From positions 1 through 11,357 of the forward strand of contig CADBPH010000177.1 in assembly GCA_902796455.1 (NCBI GenBank): DNA of 11,357 bases, given 5' to 3'. The notes under the pieces were generated by a model, which worked only from the letters and a program-made list of their open reading frames with translations, was not told where the DNA came from and did not search any database. The position numbers were made by a program, and so were the translations under genes. This DNA is from an uncultured Bacteroidia bacterium (GTDB lineage: Bacteria; Bacteroidota; Bacteroidia; Bacteroidales; UBA932). Positions 1 through 6,998 of the stretch are shown here, piece after piece (the stretch's first letter is position 1; each line of letters starts with the position of its first letter).

Positions 1-1080
1 CGTCCGCCAGATGTCGCTGCGGGAAAGGATCAGGGAATCCGCCACGAATCCGGTACCGGCCTTGAACGCTTCCCCCCGCCGTCCGGACAGGTAATACAGC
101 AGGTCCCCGCTCAGGTGTTTGTACAACACGGTATCCTGCGCGGCAAGCGCACGCGACGCGACATGGGTCGCCACCTCGCGGACATCCCCGGCCGTCAAGT
201 CGTTTCCGTACGCGGCGAAGACATCGGAGAAAAAGCGTTCGGATTCTTCTCCCCCGTACGCATAGGGACGGGCATCCGGGATCGCCGCCAACAGTTTTTC
301 CAAGGACGCGGCATCCAGGCCCCGGCCGACAATCCGGCCGGAACGGTCCAGCAGGAACAAGCGGGGTGTCTGTAGCAGGCCGTACTTCATCTGGTAATCC
401 GATCCGAGTTCCGGATCCCACAGATGGTGGACTTCAACCACCTCTGAATCAACGGTAAAGGAAGAATCGCGCACCTGTTTCCAAACCCCTGCGTCCTGGC
501 CCGTATACACGGCATAAACCGTCAGGGGCGTATCCTGTTCCGAGAGGAAACGGACCAGCCTGGGGGTTTCCACCTTGCAGACCGGGCAGTCCGCCGCATA
601 GAAATACAGCACCTGATAGGCATCCGCGCCCGTCCGGGGGATGGTTTCCGATTCTCCCGAAGGCGTCCACAGCGCCAGGGACGGAGCGTCCCTGCCCAAA
701 AGGGACTGGCGGTTGAACTGCGCGAAAATCCGGGCATTCATCAGGTCGATCTCTGAAGGAAAATGCACTTTCCCGGGATCGAACCAGTTATCTGTCAGAT
801 AGATTGCCACCGCTTCGTCGCCCATCAGCGGAGACTGCATGAAATAAGCGTACAGCCGGACCGCCACGGCGTCCCGAAGGGCCGGATCCGACACGCTTTC
901 CAGCAGGAAATCACATTCTTTGCACTTATCCGGAATGCTTTGCGCAGCCATGGCCGCACAGTACTGTCCCAGTTTTTCTTCCAGGCGCCGCAATTGAAGG
1001 GAATCCACCTGCGCACGGGCCGGCATGACCGTCAGGAATACGGCCATCAGGCAGAACAGCAATCGGATCCCGGGTTTCAT
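1..1080 (-). CDS. Exported thioredoxin-fold protein, DUF5106-like (partial, 3' end off window)
   Basis: An uninterrupted frame of 360 codons runs from the ATG at 1080 to the left edge, so the C-terminus is missing. Residues 1-23 form a signal peptide (hydrophobic core LLFCLMAVFL, then ARA before Gln24), so the product should be exported, possibly to the periplasm. Residues 25-125 resemble the helical region found before the thioredoxin fold in Bacteroidota DUF5106-type proteins. The thioredoxin fold starts near 127, with the redox motif CPVC at 165-168 and the cis-Pro loop TPR at 238-240. A second pair, CKEC, lies at 53-56. About 100 further residues follow the fold. The start lies 8 bp after the coaD stop, so it is probably the last visible gene of the lon-ung-coaD transcript. 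A thiol-disulfide role is inferred from the fold; the substrate is unknown. The family name is recalled, not searched. Confidence 0.8.
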   Translation of the reverse strand, partial: MKPGIRLLFCLMAVFLTVMPARAQVDSLQLRRLEEKLGQYCAAMAAQSIPDKCKECDFLLESVSDPALRDAVAVRLYAYFMQSPLMGDEAVAIYLTDNWFDPGKVHFPSEIDLMNARIFAQFNRQSLLGRDAPSLALWTPSGESETIPRTGADAYQVLYFYAADCPVCKVETPRLVRFLSEQDTPLTVYAVYTGQDAGVWKQVRDSSFTVDSEVVEVHHLWDPELGSDYQMKYGLLQTPRLFLLDRSGRIVGRGLDAASLEKLLAAIPDARPYAYGGEESERFFSDVFAAYGNDLTAGDVREVATHVASRALAAQDTVLYKHLSGDLLYYLSGRRGEAFKAGTGFVADSLILSRSDIWRT

Positions 1081-1088
1081 GCGCAGAC

Positions 1089-1556
1089 TCAGATAATGAC
1101 CGGCAGACGCACCCCTTCCGGCAAGAACTGGGAGGTATCGCCGTGATGCCGGAGGATATCCCGGACGGCTGACGAAGAAATGTGGGCGAACTCCTGCGCC
1201 GTCGGAATGATCAGGGTCTCGATGTCCGGTGCCAGACGGCGGTTCATGTCCGCGATGGCCCGTTCGTTCTCGAAATCCAGCATGTTCCGCACGCCGCGGA
1301 CAATGTGGTGGATGCCCAGCTCACGGCAGGTATCGATGGTCAGGTTCTCGTATTTCATGACGCTGACGCCCTCCAGGTCCGCTGTCGCCTGGCGGATGAT
1401 TTCCATCCGCTGGTCCATCGTGAAGAAGCCGCGTTTGTCCTGGTTGATACCGACTGCGACGACCACGCCTTCAAACATGGTCAAGGCCCTTTTCAAGATA
1501 TTTAAGTGTCCGGCCGTAAACGGATCGAAGGATCCGGGGAATAAGGCTGTCCGCAT
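1089..1556 (-). CDS. coaD: Phosphopantetheine adenylyltransferase
   Basis: This cytosolic enzyme joins 4'-phosphopantetheine and ATP to give dephospho-CoA, the fourth of five steps from pantothenate to coenzyme A. The 155 residues match the family's usual length of about 160. The nucleotidyltransferase signature is clear: PGSFDPFTAGH at 7-17, with the (T/H)xGH motif as TAGH (14-17); the substrate-binding IVRGVRN at 85-91; and the ISSSAVR motif at 126-132 near the end. The ATG at 1556 starts directly at MRTALFPGSFD, as expected for CoaD, and no earlier start is needed. The gene follows ung by 18 AT-rich bases without a Shine-Dalgarno site and precedes the thioredoxin-like gene by 8 bp, so co-transcription is likely. 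Confidence 0.96.
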   Translation of the reverse strand: MRTALFPGSFDPFTAGHLNILKRALTMFEGVVVAVGINQDKRGFFTMDQRMEIIRQATADLEGVSVMKYENLTIDTCRELGIHHIVRGVRNMLDFENERAIADMNRRLAPDIETLIIPTAQEFAHISSSAVRDILRHHGDTSQFLPEGVRLPVII

Positions 1557-1574
1557 GATGATTCTATTATTTTA

Positions 1575-2243
1575 TTATAGTTTCCAGTCTATCGGTTCCT
1601 TTCCCTGGGCGATCAGGTATTGGTTCGCCTGGGAAAAATGGCGGCACCCGAAAAAAGCGCCGCGCGCCAGCGGAGACGGATGGGCCGCCTCCAGCACATA
1701 ATGGCGCGAAGTATCGATCAGCGCCTTCTTGCCGCGGGCGAAATTCCCCCACAGCAGGAAGACGACTCCCTCGAGGTGGTCTGAAATATACTGGATGACC
1801 GCATCCGTAAACTCTTCCCATCCGATCCGGCTGTGGGAAGCGGGGGTCCCTGCCCGGACAGTCAGGATCGCGTTGAGCAGCAGGACACCCTGCCGCGCCC
1901 AGGATTCCAGATTCGGCCGTCCGCTCATCTTCACGCCCAGATCCGACTCGATTTCCGCAAAGATGTTTTTCAGCGAAGGCGGGGCGGGCACCCCGTCCGG
2001 TACGGAAAACGACAGCCCCATGGCCTGTCCGTACCCATGATACGGATCCTGGCCAAGGATGACCACCTTCACCTGGTCCACCGGTGTCAGTTCAAAGGCG
2101 CGGAAAATCTGTCCGCCCGGAGGAAAAATGCGCATCCCCGCCGCCTTCTCCTGATGGAGGAAGGAAACCAGGGATGCGAAATAAGGTTTTTCGAATTCCG
2201 GCGCGAGCGCCTCTTTCCAACTCTGTTCGATTTTAACGTCCAT
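1575..2243 (-). CDS. ung: Uracil-DNA glycosylase, family 1
   Basis: Ung removes uracil from DNA after cytosine deamination or dUMP misincorporation, the first step of base excision repair. From the ATG at 2243 the protein has 222 residues, close to the 229 of E. coli Ung. It carries the water-activating motif GQDPYHG at 64-70 (catalytic Asp66), the LLLN-LTV segment at 121-129, and the minor-groove loop HPSPL at 188-192 (His188). An upstream ATG at 2288 would add 15 residues but lies inside the end of lon. I chose 2243 because MDVKIEQSWKEAL resembles known N-termini and because it leaves a clean 22 bp gap after lon. All expected active-site motifs are present. Confidence 0.96.
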   Translation of the reverse strand: MDVKIEQSWKEALAPEFEKPYFASLVSFLHQEKAAGMRIFPPGGQIFRAFELTPVDQVKVVILGQDPYHGYGQAMGLSFSVPDGVPAPPSLKNIFAEIESDLGVKMSGRPNLESWARQGVLLLNAILTVRAGTPASHSRIGWEEFTDAVIQYISDHLEGVVFLLWGNFARGKKALIDTSRHYVLEAAHPSPLARGAFFGCRHFSQANQYLIAQGKEPIDWKL

Positions 2244-2265
2244 GTCCAACGGGTGACTCCGGAAA

Positions 2266-4674
2266 TCAGAAGATGGCCTCGATGACATCTCCGATCGTCT
2301 TCACATAGACAAAGGTAAGACCTTTTATGTAAATTTCATTGATGTCCTCGATATCTTTTCTGTTTTCCTCCGAGATGACAATCGTGCTGACGCCGGAACG
2401 TTTGGCCGCCAGGATCTTCTCCTTGATTCCGCCGACCGGCAGAACCCGTCCCCGCAGGGTCATTTCCCCGGTCATGGCAATCCCACTGCGGACCGATTCC
2501 CCGCGCAGGGCGGAAACCATGGAACTGACCATCGTGATGCCCGCGGAAGGACCGTCCTTGGGGACGGCGCCCTCGGGCACATGGACATGGATATCCTTGG
2601 TCGCAAACTCCTCCGCCGTCATCCGCGCCATTTCCGGATGCGCCTTGATGTACTGATACGCAATGGTCGCCGATTCTTTCATCACGTCTCCCAGGTTCCC
2701 GGTCATCGTCATGACGCCCTTGCCGGCGCTGACGGAACTTTCCACGAACAGGATCTCGCCGCCCATGGCCGTCCAGGCAAGTCCCGTGACGACACCCGGC
2801 GCCTCGTTTCCTTTCTGCATGTCATGGAACGCCGTCGGCAGGCCGAGGTATTCCCGCAGGTGCTCTTTCTTGATAACGGCAGGATACTCCTGCCCGAGCG
2901 CGATTTTCTTCGCCGTGACCCGCGCGATCTTCGCAATCTGCTTCTCCAGCCCGCGGACACCGGATTCGTGCGTATATTTGTCAATGATATCCGAAAGGGC
3001 GCCCTTGTCGATCCGAAGCTGCTTCCGCCCGATTCCATGCTCTTCCAATTGCTTGGGGACCAGGAATTTCTTGGCGATTTCCATTTTCTCTTCCGCCAGA
3101 TACCCCGTCACATTGATCAACTCCATGCGGTCCAGCAGGGCCGGCTGGATGGTGGACACATTGTTCGCCGTCGTGATGAACAGGACGTTCGACAGGTCGT
3201 AATCCACATCGAGGTAATTGTCGTGGAATGTCGTATTCTGCTCGGGATCCAGCACTTCCAGCAATGCGGAAGACGGATCGCCCTTGAAATCGGCCCCCAC
3301 CTTGTCTATCTCGTCCAGCACCATGACCGGATTGGAAGTTCCCGCCCGGTGGATGCCGTTGAGAATCCGCCCCGGCAAGGCACCGATATAGGTCTTGCGG
3401 TGTCCGCGGATTTCCGCCTCGTCATGCAGTCCGCCCAGCGAAATCCGGATATACTTGCGGCCCAGGGCCCGTGCGACGGACTTGCCCAGGCTGGTCTTCC
3501 CGACTCCGGGTGGGCCGTAAAGGCAGAGGATCGGGGATTTCATGTTGCCTTTGAGCTTGAGGACGGCCAGGTATTCAATGATGCGGTCCTTGACTTTCTC
3601 GAGTCCGAAATGGTCCTCATCCAGCACTTTCTGGGCATGGGCCAGGTCCAGGTTATCCTGCGAGAGCGTCCCCCAGGGCAATTCCAGCATGAACTGCAGG
3701 TAATTGTACTGGATGCTGTACTCGGGAGAAGAGGGGTTGAACCGCTCCAATTTCGTCAACTCCTTGAAAAACAGGTCCCGCACCGATTCCGGCCAATCTT
3801 TCTGATCCGCCTCCTGGCGCATCTTTTCGAAATCCTCCTCTTCGTCCATCCCCAGTTCTTCCTGGATGGTCTTGAGCTGGTTGTTCAGGTAATACTCCCG
3901 CTGCTGCTGGTCGATTTCGCTCTTGACCTTGGAATTGATCTCCTGCTTGATCTTGAGCAATTCGACCTGGGTATCCAGCACCTTGAGCAGCTGCATCGCC
4001 CGGCTTTTCAGGTCCTCGTATGCAAGCAGGTTCACCTTGTCCGTAAAGTTCTCCACCTCGACCGTCGTCGCGATGAAGTTGACCAGGAAGGTAAAATCGT
4101 CGATGGAGCGCAATGCGCCGACAGCCTCCTTCGGGGCGAAGGAAGAGGCTTTCAGGATGGTGGAAGCCTTCTCTTTCAAGGATTCCGCAATCATCCGGGT
4201 ATTGATGTCGTTCCCGTCCGGCTCACTGTCCGACAGGTACTTCACCCGCGCCTGCATATAAGGCTCATAGGAAATCATCTCCTCCAGGGAGAAACGGCGG
4301 AAACTCTGCAGGACGGCGGAAACGGTCCCGTCCGGCATCTCAAAGGTCTTGATGATCTTGACCAGGGTGCCATAATGGGACAGATCCTCCATCCGGGGAT
4401 CTTCCACGGTCACGTCATTCTGCGGGACAGCCCCGATGAAGGAGTTGTGCTCCAGCGCATCCTCGATCAGACGGATGGATTTTTCGCGTCCGATCGTGAT
4501 GGGATACACCGTCCCCGGGAAGATGACGGCATTCCGGAGCGCCAGGATCGGAAGGGTGTCGGGAAGTTCCGACTCCGAGATCTTCAACGGACCTTCTCCG
4601 GACATGACGGGTATAATGCTGACTTCGGCCCCTTGCTGGGGGAGGAAGCCCTCCAGGTTCTCTTTGTAATTCAT
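2266..4674 (-). CDS. lon: Endopeptidase La, ATP-dependent Lon protease
   Basis: Lon is a cytosolic AAA+ protease that unfolds and degrades damaged and selected regulatory proteins. From the ATG at 4674 it has 802 residues. The N-terminal substrate domain starts near 38 (LPDTLPILALRNAVIFPG) and is followed by a coiled-coil helical region around 230-290. The ATPase domain has Walker A GPPGVGKT at 387-394 and Walker B VMVLDEID at 450-457. The C-terminal protease domain has PKDGPSAG with catalytic Ser710, and GGIKEK with catalytic Lys753, the usual 43-residue spacing. The frame stays open upstream to an ATG at 4731 (19 more residues), but that extension is not Lon-like and crosses the inverted repeats. 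Lon leads the cluster with ung, coaD and the thioredoxin-like gene, and its leader suggests regulation. Confidence 0.97.
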   Translation of the reverse strand: MNYKENLEGFLPQQGAEVSIIPVMSGEGPLKISESELPDTLPILALRNAVIFPGTVYPITIGREKSIRLIEDALEHNSFIGAVPQNDVTVEDPRMEDLSHYGTLVKIIKTFEMPDGTVSAVLQSFRRFSLEEMISYEPYMQARVKYLSDSEPDGNDINTRMIAESLKEKASTILKASSFAPKEAVGALRSIDDFTFLVNFIATTVEVENFTDKVNLLAYEDLKSRAMQLLKVLDTQVELLKIKQEINSKVKSEIDQQQREYYLNNQLKTIQEELGMDEEEDFEKMRQEADQKDWPESVRDLFFKELTKLERFNPSSPEYSIQYNYLQFMLELPWGTLSQDNLDLAHAQKVLDEDHFGLEKVKDRIIEYLAVLKLKGNMKSPILCLYGPPGVGKTSLGKSVARALGRKYIRISLGGLHDEAEIRGHRKTYIGALPGRILNGIHRAGTSNPVMVLDEIDKVGADFKGDPSSALLEVLDPEQNTTFHDNYLDVDYDLSNVLFITTANNVSTIQPALLDRMELINVTGYLAEEKMEIAKKFLVPKQLEEHGIGRKQLRIDKGALSDIIDKYTHESGVRGLEKQIAKIARVTAKKIALGQEYPAVIKKEHLREYLGLPTAFHDMQKGNEAPGVVTGLAWTAMGGEILFVESSVSAGKGVMTMTGNLGDVMKESATIAYQYIKAHPEMARMTAEEFATKDIHVHVPEGAVPKDGPSAGITMVSSMVSALRGESVRSGIAMTGEMTLRGRVLPVGGIKEKILAAKRSGVSTIVISEENRKDIEDINEIYIKGLTFVYVKTIGDVIEAIF

Positions 4675-4688
4675 ATTTTCGTATCTGC

Positions 4689-4714
4689 GATAAGCTTTAT
4701 CTGACAATTTGTCA
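4689..4714 (-). promoter_or_regulatory. Two abutting 13-nt inverted repeats upstream of lon (candidate operator)
   Basis: Positions 4702-4714 form a perfect dyad, TGACAA-T-TTGTCA on the plus strand. Positions 4689-4701 form a second one, GATAA-GCT-TTATC, immediately next to it. They lie 15 to 40 bases before the lon ATG on the minus strand. Touching dyads of equal size may bind a regulator as two sites or fold in the leader RNA. I do not recognise either as the site of a named regulator, and no clear lon promoter could be placed. Confidence 0.35.
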
Positions 4715-4717
4715 CAT

Positions 4718-4737
4718 GGCCGGTCCGGCAACCGGCC
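4718..4737 (-). promoter_or_regulatory. GC-rich hairpin in the lon leader
   Basis: A perfect 7-bp stem, GGCCGGT paired with ACCGGCC, encloses a 6-nt loop about 44 bases before the lon start. It has no T tract on either strand, so it does not look like an intrinsic terminator. If transcribed in the lon leader it would be a stable RNA structure that could affect stability or translation. The alternative upstream ATG of the lon frame (4731) falls inside it. Confidence 0.35.
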
Positions 4738-4818
4738 GTTCCTTTATTCCGTCAATCTCTATGCCAAGCCAAAAAACGGTCTTTTAGCAACATAGAACGC
4801 TGAAAAATAGGAAAGAAT

Positions 4819-4849
4819 TTTGTTTATTGAAAAAATAAGTCTAATTTTG
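4819..4849 (+). promoter_or_regulatory. Bacteroidota-type promoter for HU
   Basis: The -33 element TTTG (4819-4822) is followed after 19 bp by TAATTTTG (4842-4849), an exact match to the -7 consensus TAnnTTTG used by the primary sigma factor of Bacteroidota. Transcription would begin near 4856, giving a leader of about 40 AT-rich nucleotides before the HU start. This is the clearest promoter in the window and should drive HU and the small downstream gene. Confidence 0.8.
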
Positions 4850-4897
4850 CCATCTGAAATTTGAACTTATTAATCTTTTAATTAATACATCTGAATT

Positions 4898-5173
4898 ATG
4901 ACAAAGGCAGAGATTGTAAACCAGATCGCGAAAGAAACTGGTATCGAGAAAGTGACTGTTCAGACAGTCGTTGAAGCTTTCATGGAAAGCGTAAAGGGTT
5001 CGCTTGCTGGCGGAGAGCCTGTTTATCTCCGTGGCTTCGGCAGCTTTATCATCAAGCATCGCGCTGAAAAAGCAGCCAGGAACATCACCAAGAACACCAC
5101 GATGACGATTCCTGCCCACGACATCCCGGCATTCAAACCTGCGAAGGTTTTCGTCGCTTCCGTGAAGAAATAA
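4898..5173 (+). CDS. HU family DNA-binding protein
   Basis: HU is a small dimeric nucleoid protein that binds and bends DNA with little sequence preference. The 91 residues are the normal HU length. The N-terminal helical dimerisation part begins MTKAEIVNQIAKETG. The central signature LRGFGSFIIKHRAEKAARN lies at 44-62, and the beta-arm carries the DNA-intercalating region around NTTMTIPAHDIPAFKPAK (66-83). The sequence closely resembles the HU proteins of Bacteroides as I recall them. The ATG at 4898 is the only reasonable start and follows the promoter at 4819-4849 after an AT-rich leader. A 29-codon ribosomal-type gene follows after 19 bp and an RNase E/G gene after that, linking nucleoid, ribosome and RNA-processing functions. 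Confidence 0.96.
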   Translation: MTKAEIVNQIAKETGIEKVTVQTVVEAFMESVKGSLAGGEPVYLRGFGSFIIKHRAEKAARNITKNTTMTIPAHDIPAFKPAKVFVASVKK

Positions 5174-5192
5174 TTTTTAATTTTTTTGTTAT

Positions 5193-5282
5193 ATGCCAAG
5201 CGGAAAGAAAAGAAAGAGGCATAAAATGGCAACGCACAAACGGAAAAAACGTTTGCGCAAGAATCGGCACAAGAAGAAATAA
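5193..5282 (+). CDS. 29-residue basic ribosomal-type protein (AURKAIP1/COX24, mS38/bS22-like)
   Basis: The frame from the ATG at 5193 to the TAA at 5280-5282 encodes 29 residues, over half of them Lys or Arg, beginning MPSGKKRKRHKMATHKRKKR and ending KNRHKKK. The pattern of basic residues around KM..HK.KK.LR..R matches the AURKAIP1/COX24 C-terminal domain, which includes mitochondrial ribosomal protein mS38 and the mycobacterial small-subunit protein bS22. By family it should sit in the small ribosomal subunit and contact 16S rRNA. It lies 19 bp after HU, with a T-rich leader and no Shine-Dalgarno site, and is probably co-transcribed with HU. It is below most gene-caller length limits and easily missed. 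The family match is by eye; location in the ribosome is inferred. Confidence 0.85.
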   Translation: MPSGKKRKRHKMATHKRKKRLRKNRHKKK

Positions 5283-5299
5283 TTTTTCGGTGTCTGCCA

Positions 5300-5318
5300 T
5301 TTTAGCAGTCTGCTAAAA
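5300..5318 (+). repeat. Perfect 19-nt inverted repeat after the small ribosomal-type gene
   Basis: TTTTAGCAG-T-CTGCTAAAA is a perfect 9-bp inverted repeat with a single central base, 17 nt after the stop of the 29-codon gene. As RNA it can form a 7-bp stem with the loop AGTCT, but no U tract follows, so it is a poor terminator. It may be a processing site, a protein-binding dyad, or an element competing with the next hairpin. A second CTGC at 5294-5297 could pair with the same GCAG (5305-5308). Confidence 0.4.
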
Positions 5319-5322
5319 ATTG

Positions 5323-5357
5323 AGAGGCTGGCCGGAATTTGCCGGACGGCCTCTTTT
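5323..5357 (+). terminator. Intrinsic terminator or attenuator between the ribosomal-type gene and rng
   Basis: AGAGGC (5323-5328) pairs with GCCTCT (5349-5354). The stem continues through a wobble pair, a GC pair and one mismatch to CCGG paired with CCGG (5332-5335 and 5342-5345), with a 6-nt loop. The stem ends in TTTT (5354-5357). It would end or attenuate the HU transcript 20 nt before the first likely RNase start. I see no clear separate promoter for the RNase gene, so read-through probably matters. Confidence 0.65.
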
Positions 5358-5377
5358 GTGATTGTCAGGGAAGGCGC

Positions 5378-6982
5378 ATGTCTTCCCGTCCTACCCCAAA
5401 TAATGATTTCCTGATGGAGTCTGAAAAGGAATCTCTCAAAGATCTGATCGTCGACGTGACGAATTCAGAAGTTCACATCGCCTTGCAGGAAAACCACAAG
5501 CTGATTGAACTGAACAAAGAGTCCAGCACAGGGCGAAGCTTCACTGTCGGTGATGTCTTCCTCGGAAAGGTCAAGAAAGTGATGCCCGCCCTCAATGCTG
5601 CCTTCGTGGACATCGGAGACGAAAAGGAAGCTTTCATCCATTATCTCGACCTGGGGCTGTATTTCGGTGCATTCGACCAGTTCGTCCGCACCACCAACAG
5701 CAACACGGACCCGGGAACCCTGTTTTCGAAAATCAAACTCGGTCCCATCCTGGAAAAGGAAGGCCGGATTGAAAACGTTCTCAAACCGGGACAGATGGTG
5801 ATTGCCCAGATCGTCAAGGAACCCATCTCCACCAAAGGTTCTAGACTGACTGCGGAAATTTCATTGGCAGGACGCAACATTGTACTCCTCCCCTTCGCCG
5901 AGAAGGTGAGCGTATCCCAGAAAATCTCCTCGAAAGAAGAGAAGAAAAGACTTGAAACACTCGTCAGAAGTATCCTCCCGCGAAATTACGGTGCCATCAT
6001 CCGGACGGCAGCCGAGGGAAAGAATGCAGCCATCCTGGTTGCAGAACTGAAGTCCCTGATCAGCAAATGGGAAAGTTCCTGGAGCAAGATTTCAGGCGCA
6101 AAGAAAATCCAGCCGCTGTTCACGGAATACAGCAAAACTACGACGATCCTGCGCGATTTGCTGAATGACTCGTTCAGCAACATCTATGTCAACAACGAGA
6201 AAGAGTACGAAGAAATCCGCCGGTATATCTCGCTGATTTCTCCCGAACAGGAAAAGATCGTCAAGCTCTATGACGGCAAAGAACCGATCTTCGACCATTT
6301 CGAAGTCACCCGCCAGATCAAGAGCGCATTTGGGAAAGTAGTGCCCATCAAACAGGGAGCTTACCTCGTCATCGAGTCGACAGAAGCACTGAACGTGGTT
6401 GACGTCAACAGTGGCATCCGCGCCAAGACCAAGGAGCAGGAAGAGAACACGTACGAAGTCAACCGGTATGCGGCAGAAGAGATTGCCAGGCAGCTGCGGC
6501 TGCGGGACATGGGCGGCATCGTGATCGTGGACTTCATCGACATGGAAACCCAGGAGCACAAGAATGCCCTGTACAAATACATGGTCGAGCTCATGAGCAC
6601 GGACAGGGCCAAACACAATGTCCTGCCACTGACAAAGTTCGGATTGATGCAGATCACCCGGCAGCGCGTACGGCCCGCCACGGAAATCAACACCCTGGAG
6701 GTATGCCCCGTCTGCCATGGAACCGGAAAGATCGCATCCAGTCTGGTCATTGACGAACAGATTGAGAGAAGACTCTCCTACTACGCTACCGAGAAGAAAA
6801 TCAAGTCTTTCATCTTGAAAGTCAGCCCTATTTTGGGCGCATACTTGAGTCGGGGGATGTTCAATTCTTACGTCACCAAGTGGAAGAAAAAGTACAAATG
6901 CAAGATTAAATTGCTGGAAATCAGCGATTTCTCAGTCCTGCAAAATGAGTTTTACAACGAGAAGGAAGAACTGCTGGATTAA
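5378..6982 (+). CDS. rng: Ribonuclease E/G family endoribonuclease (RNase G-like)
   Basis: This family cuts single-stranded AU-rich RNA and matures 16S rRNA 5' ends. From the ATG at 5378 it has 534 residues, close to RNase G and without the long C-terminal scaffold of RNase E. An S1 RNA-binding domain lies at about 45-165 (GDVFLGKVKKVMPALNAAFVDIG is its first strand region). The catalytic domain holds the metal-binding aspartates at LNVVDVNSG (Asp342) and VIVDFIDM (Asp385). CPVCHGTG (Cys443, Cys446) is the zinc link that joins subunits. The ATG at 5378 follows a purine-rich AGGGAAGG; ATG 5414 (MESEKESLKDL) fits Bacteroides homologues slightly better, so the first 12 residues are uncertain. 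No clear dedicated promoter is visible, and hairpins separate it from the upstream gene. Confidence 0.93.
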   Translation: MSSRPTPNNDFLMESEKESLKDLIVDVTNSEVHIALQENHKLIELNKESSTGRSFTVGDVFLGKVKKVMPALNAAFVDIGDEKEAFIHYLDLGLYFGAFDQFVRTTNSNTDPGTLFSKIKLGPILEKEGRIENVLKPGQMVIAQIVKEPISTKGSRLTAEISLAGRNIVLLPFAEKVSVSQKISSKEEKKRLETLVRSILPRNYGAIIRTAAEGKNAAILVAELKSLISKWESSWSKISGAKKIQPLFTEYSKTTTILRDLLNDSFSNIYVNNEKEYEEIRRYISLISPEQEKIVKLYDGKEPIFDHFEVTRQIKSAFGKVVPIKQGAYLVIESTEALNVVDVNSGIRAKTKEQEENTYEVNRYAAEEIARQLRLRDMGGIVIVDFIDMETQEHKNALYKYMVELMSTDRAKHNVLPLTKFGLMQITRQRVRPATEINTLEVCPVCHGTGKIASSLVIDEQIERRLSYYATEKKIKSFILKVSPILGAYLSRGMFNSYVTKWKKKYKCKIKLLEISDFSVLQNEFYNEKEELLD

Positions 6983-6998
6983 CAGCAGTTCTTTTTTT
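6966..6998 (+). terminator. Strong intrinsic terminator overlapping the rng stop codon
   Basis: AAGAACTGCTG (6966-6976) pairs perfectly with CAGCAGTTCTT (6983-6993), an 11-bp stem whose 6-nt loop GATTAA contains the rng stop codon. Seven T residues (6992-6998) follow. The same hairpin lies just beyond the TAA of the convergent tcdA-like gene and could serve that strand too, though the minus-strand tail (TTCCTTCTC) is weaker. The two stop codons are only about 14 bases apart. Confidence 0.9.

Noticed and set aside
763..1146. Plus-strand open frame of 127 codons opposite the thioredoxin-like and coaD genes
   Set aside because: The minus-strand frame has a signal peptide and a CPVC thioredoxin motif nearby and extends without stops to the edge; the plus-strand frame is its shadow.
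2244..2288. Longer N-terminus for Ung from the ATG at 2288
   Set aside because: It overlaps the end of lon, adds no conserved sequence, and the ATG at 2243 gives a normal Ung N-terminus.
2581..4704. Open frame of 707 codons on the plus strand opposite lon
   Set aside because: It is antisense to a complete Lon with all motifs. Such long frames arise from GC-rich codon use; the translation is rich in His, Arg, Gln and Leu and resembles no family.
4760..4785. A start-like sequence TATGCCAAGC matching the start of the 29-codon gene at 5192-5201, opening a short frame MPSQKTVF then stop
   Set aside because: A 10-base match with only eight codons, and no basic peptide follows. Chance is the simpler explanation than a duplicated or broken copy.
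4675..4897. Possible small RNA gene in the lon/HU gap
   Set aside because: Apart from the inverted repeats near lon and the HU promoter I find no terminator or promoter pair that would define a separate transcript.
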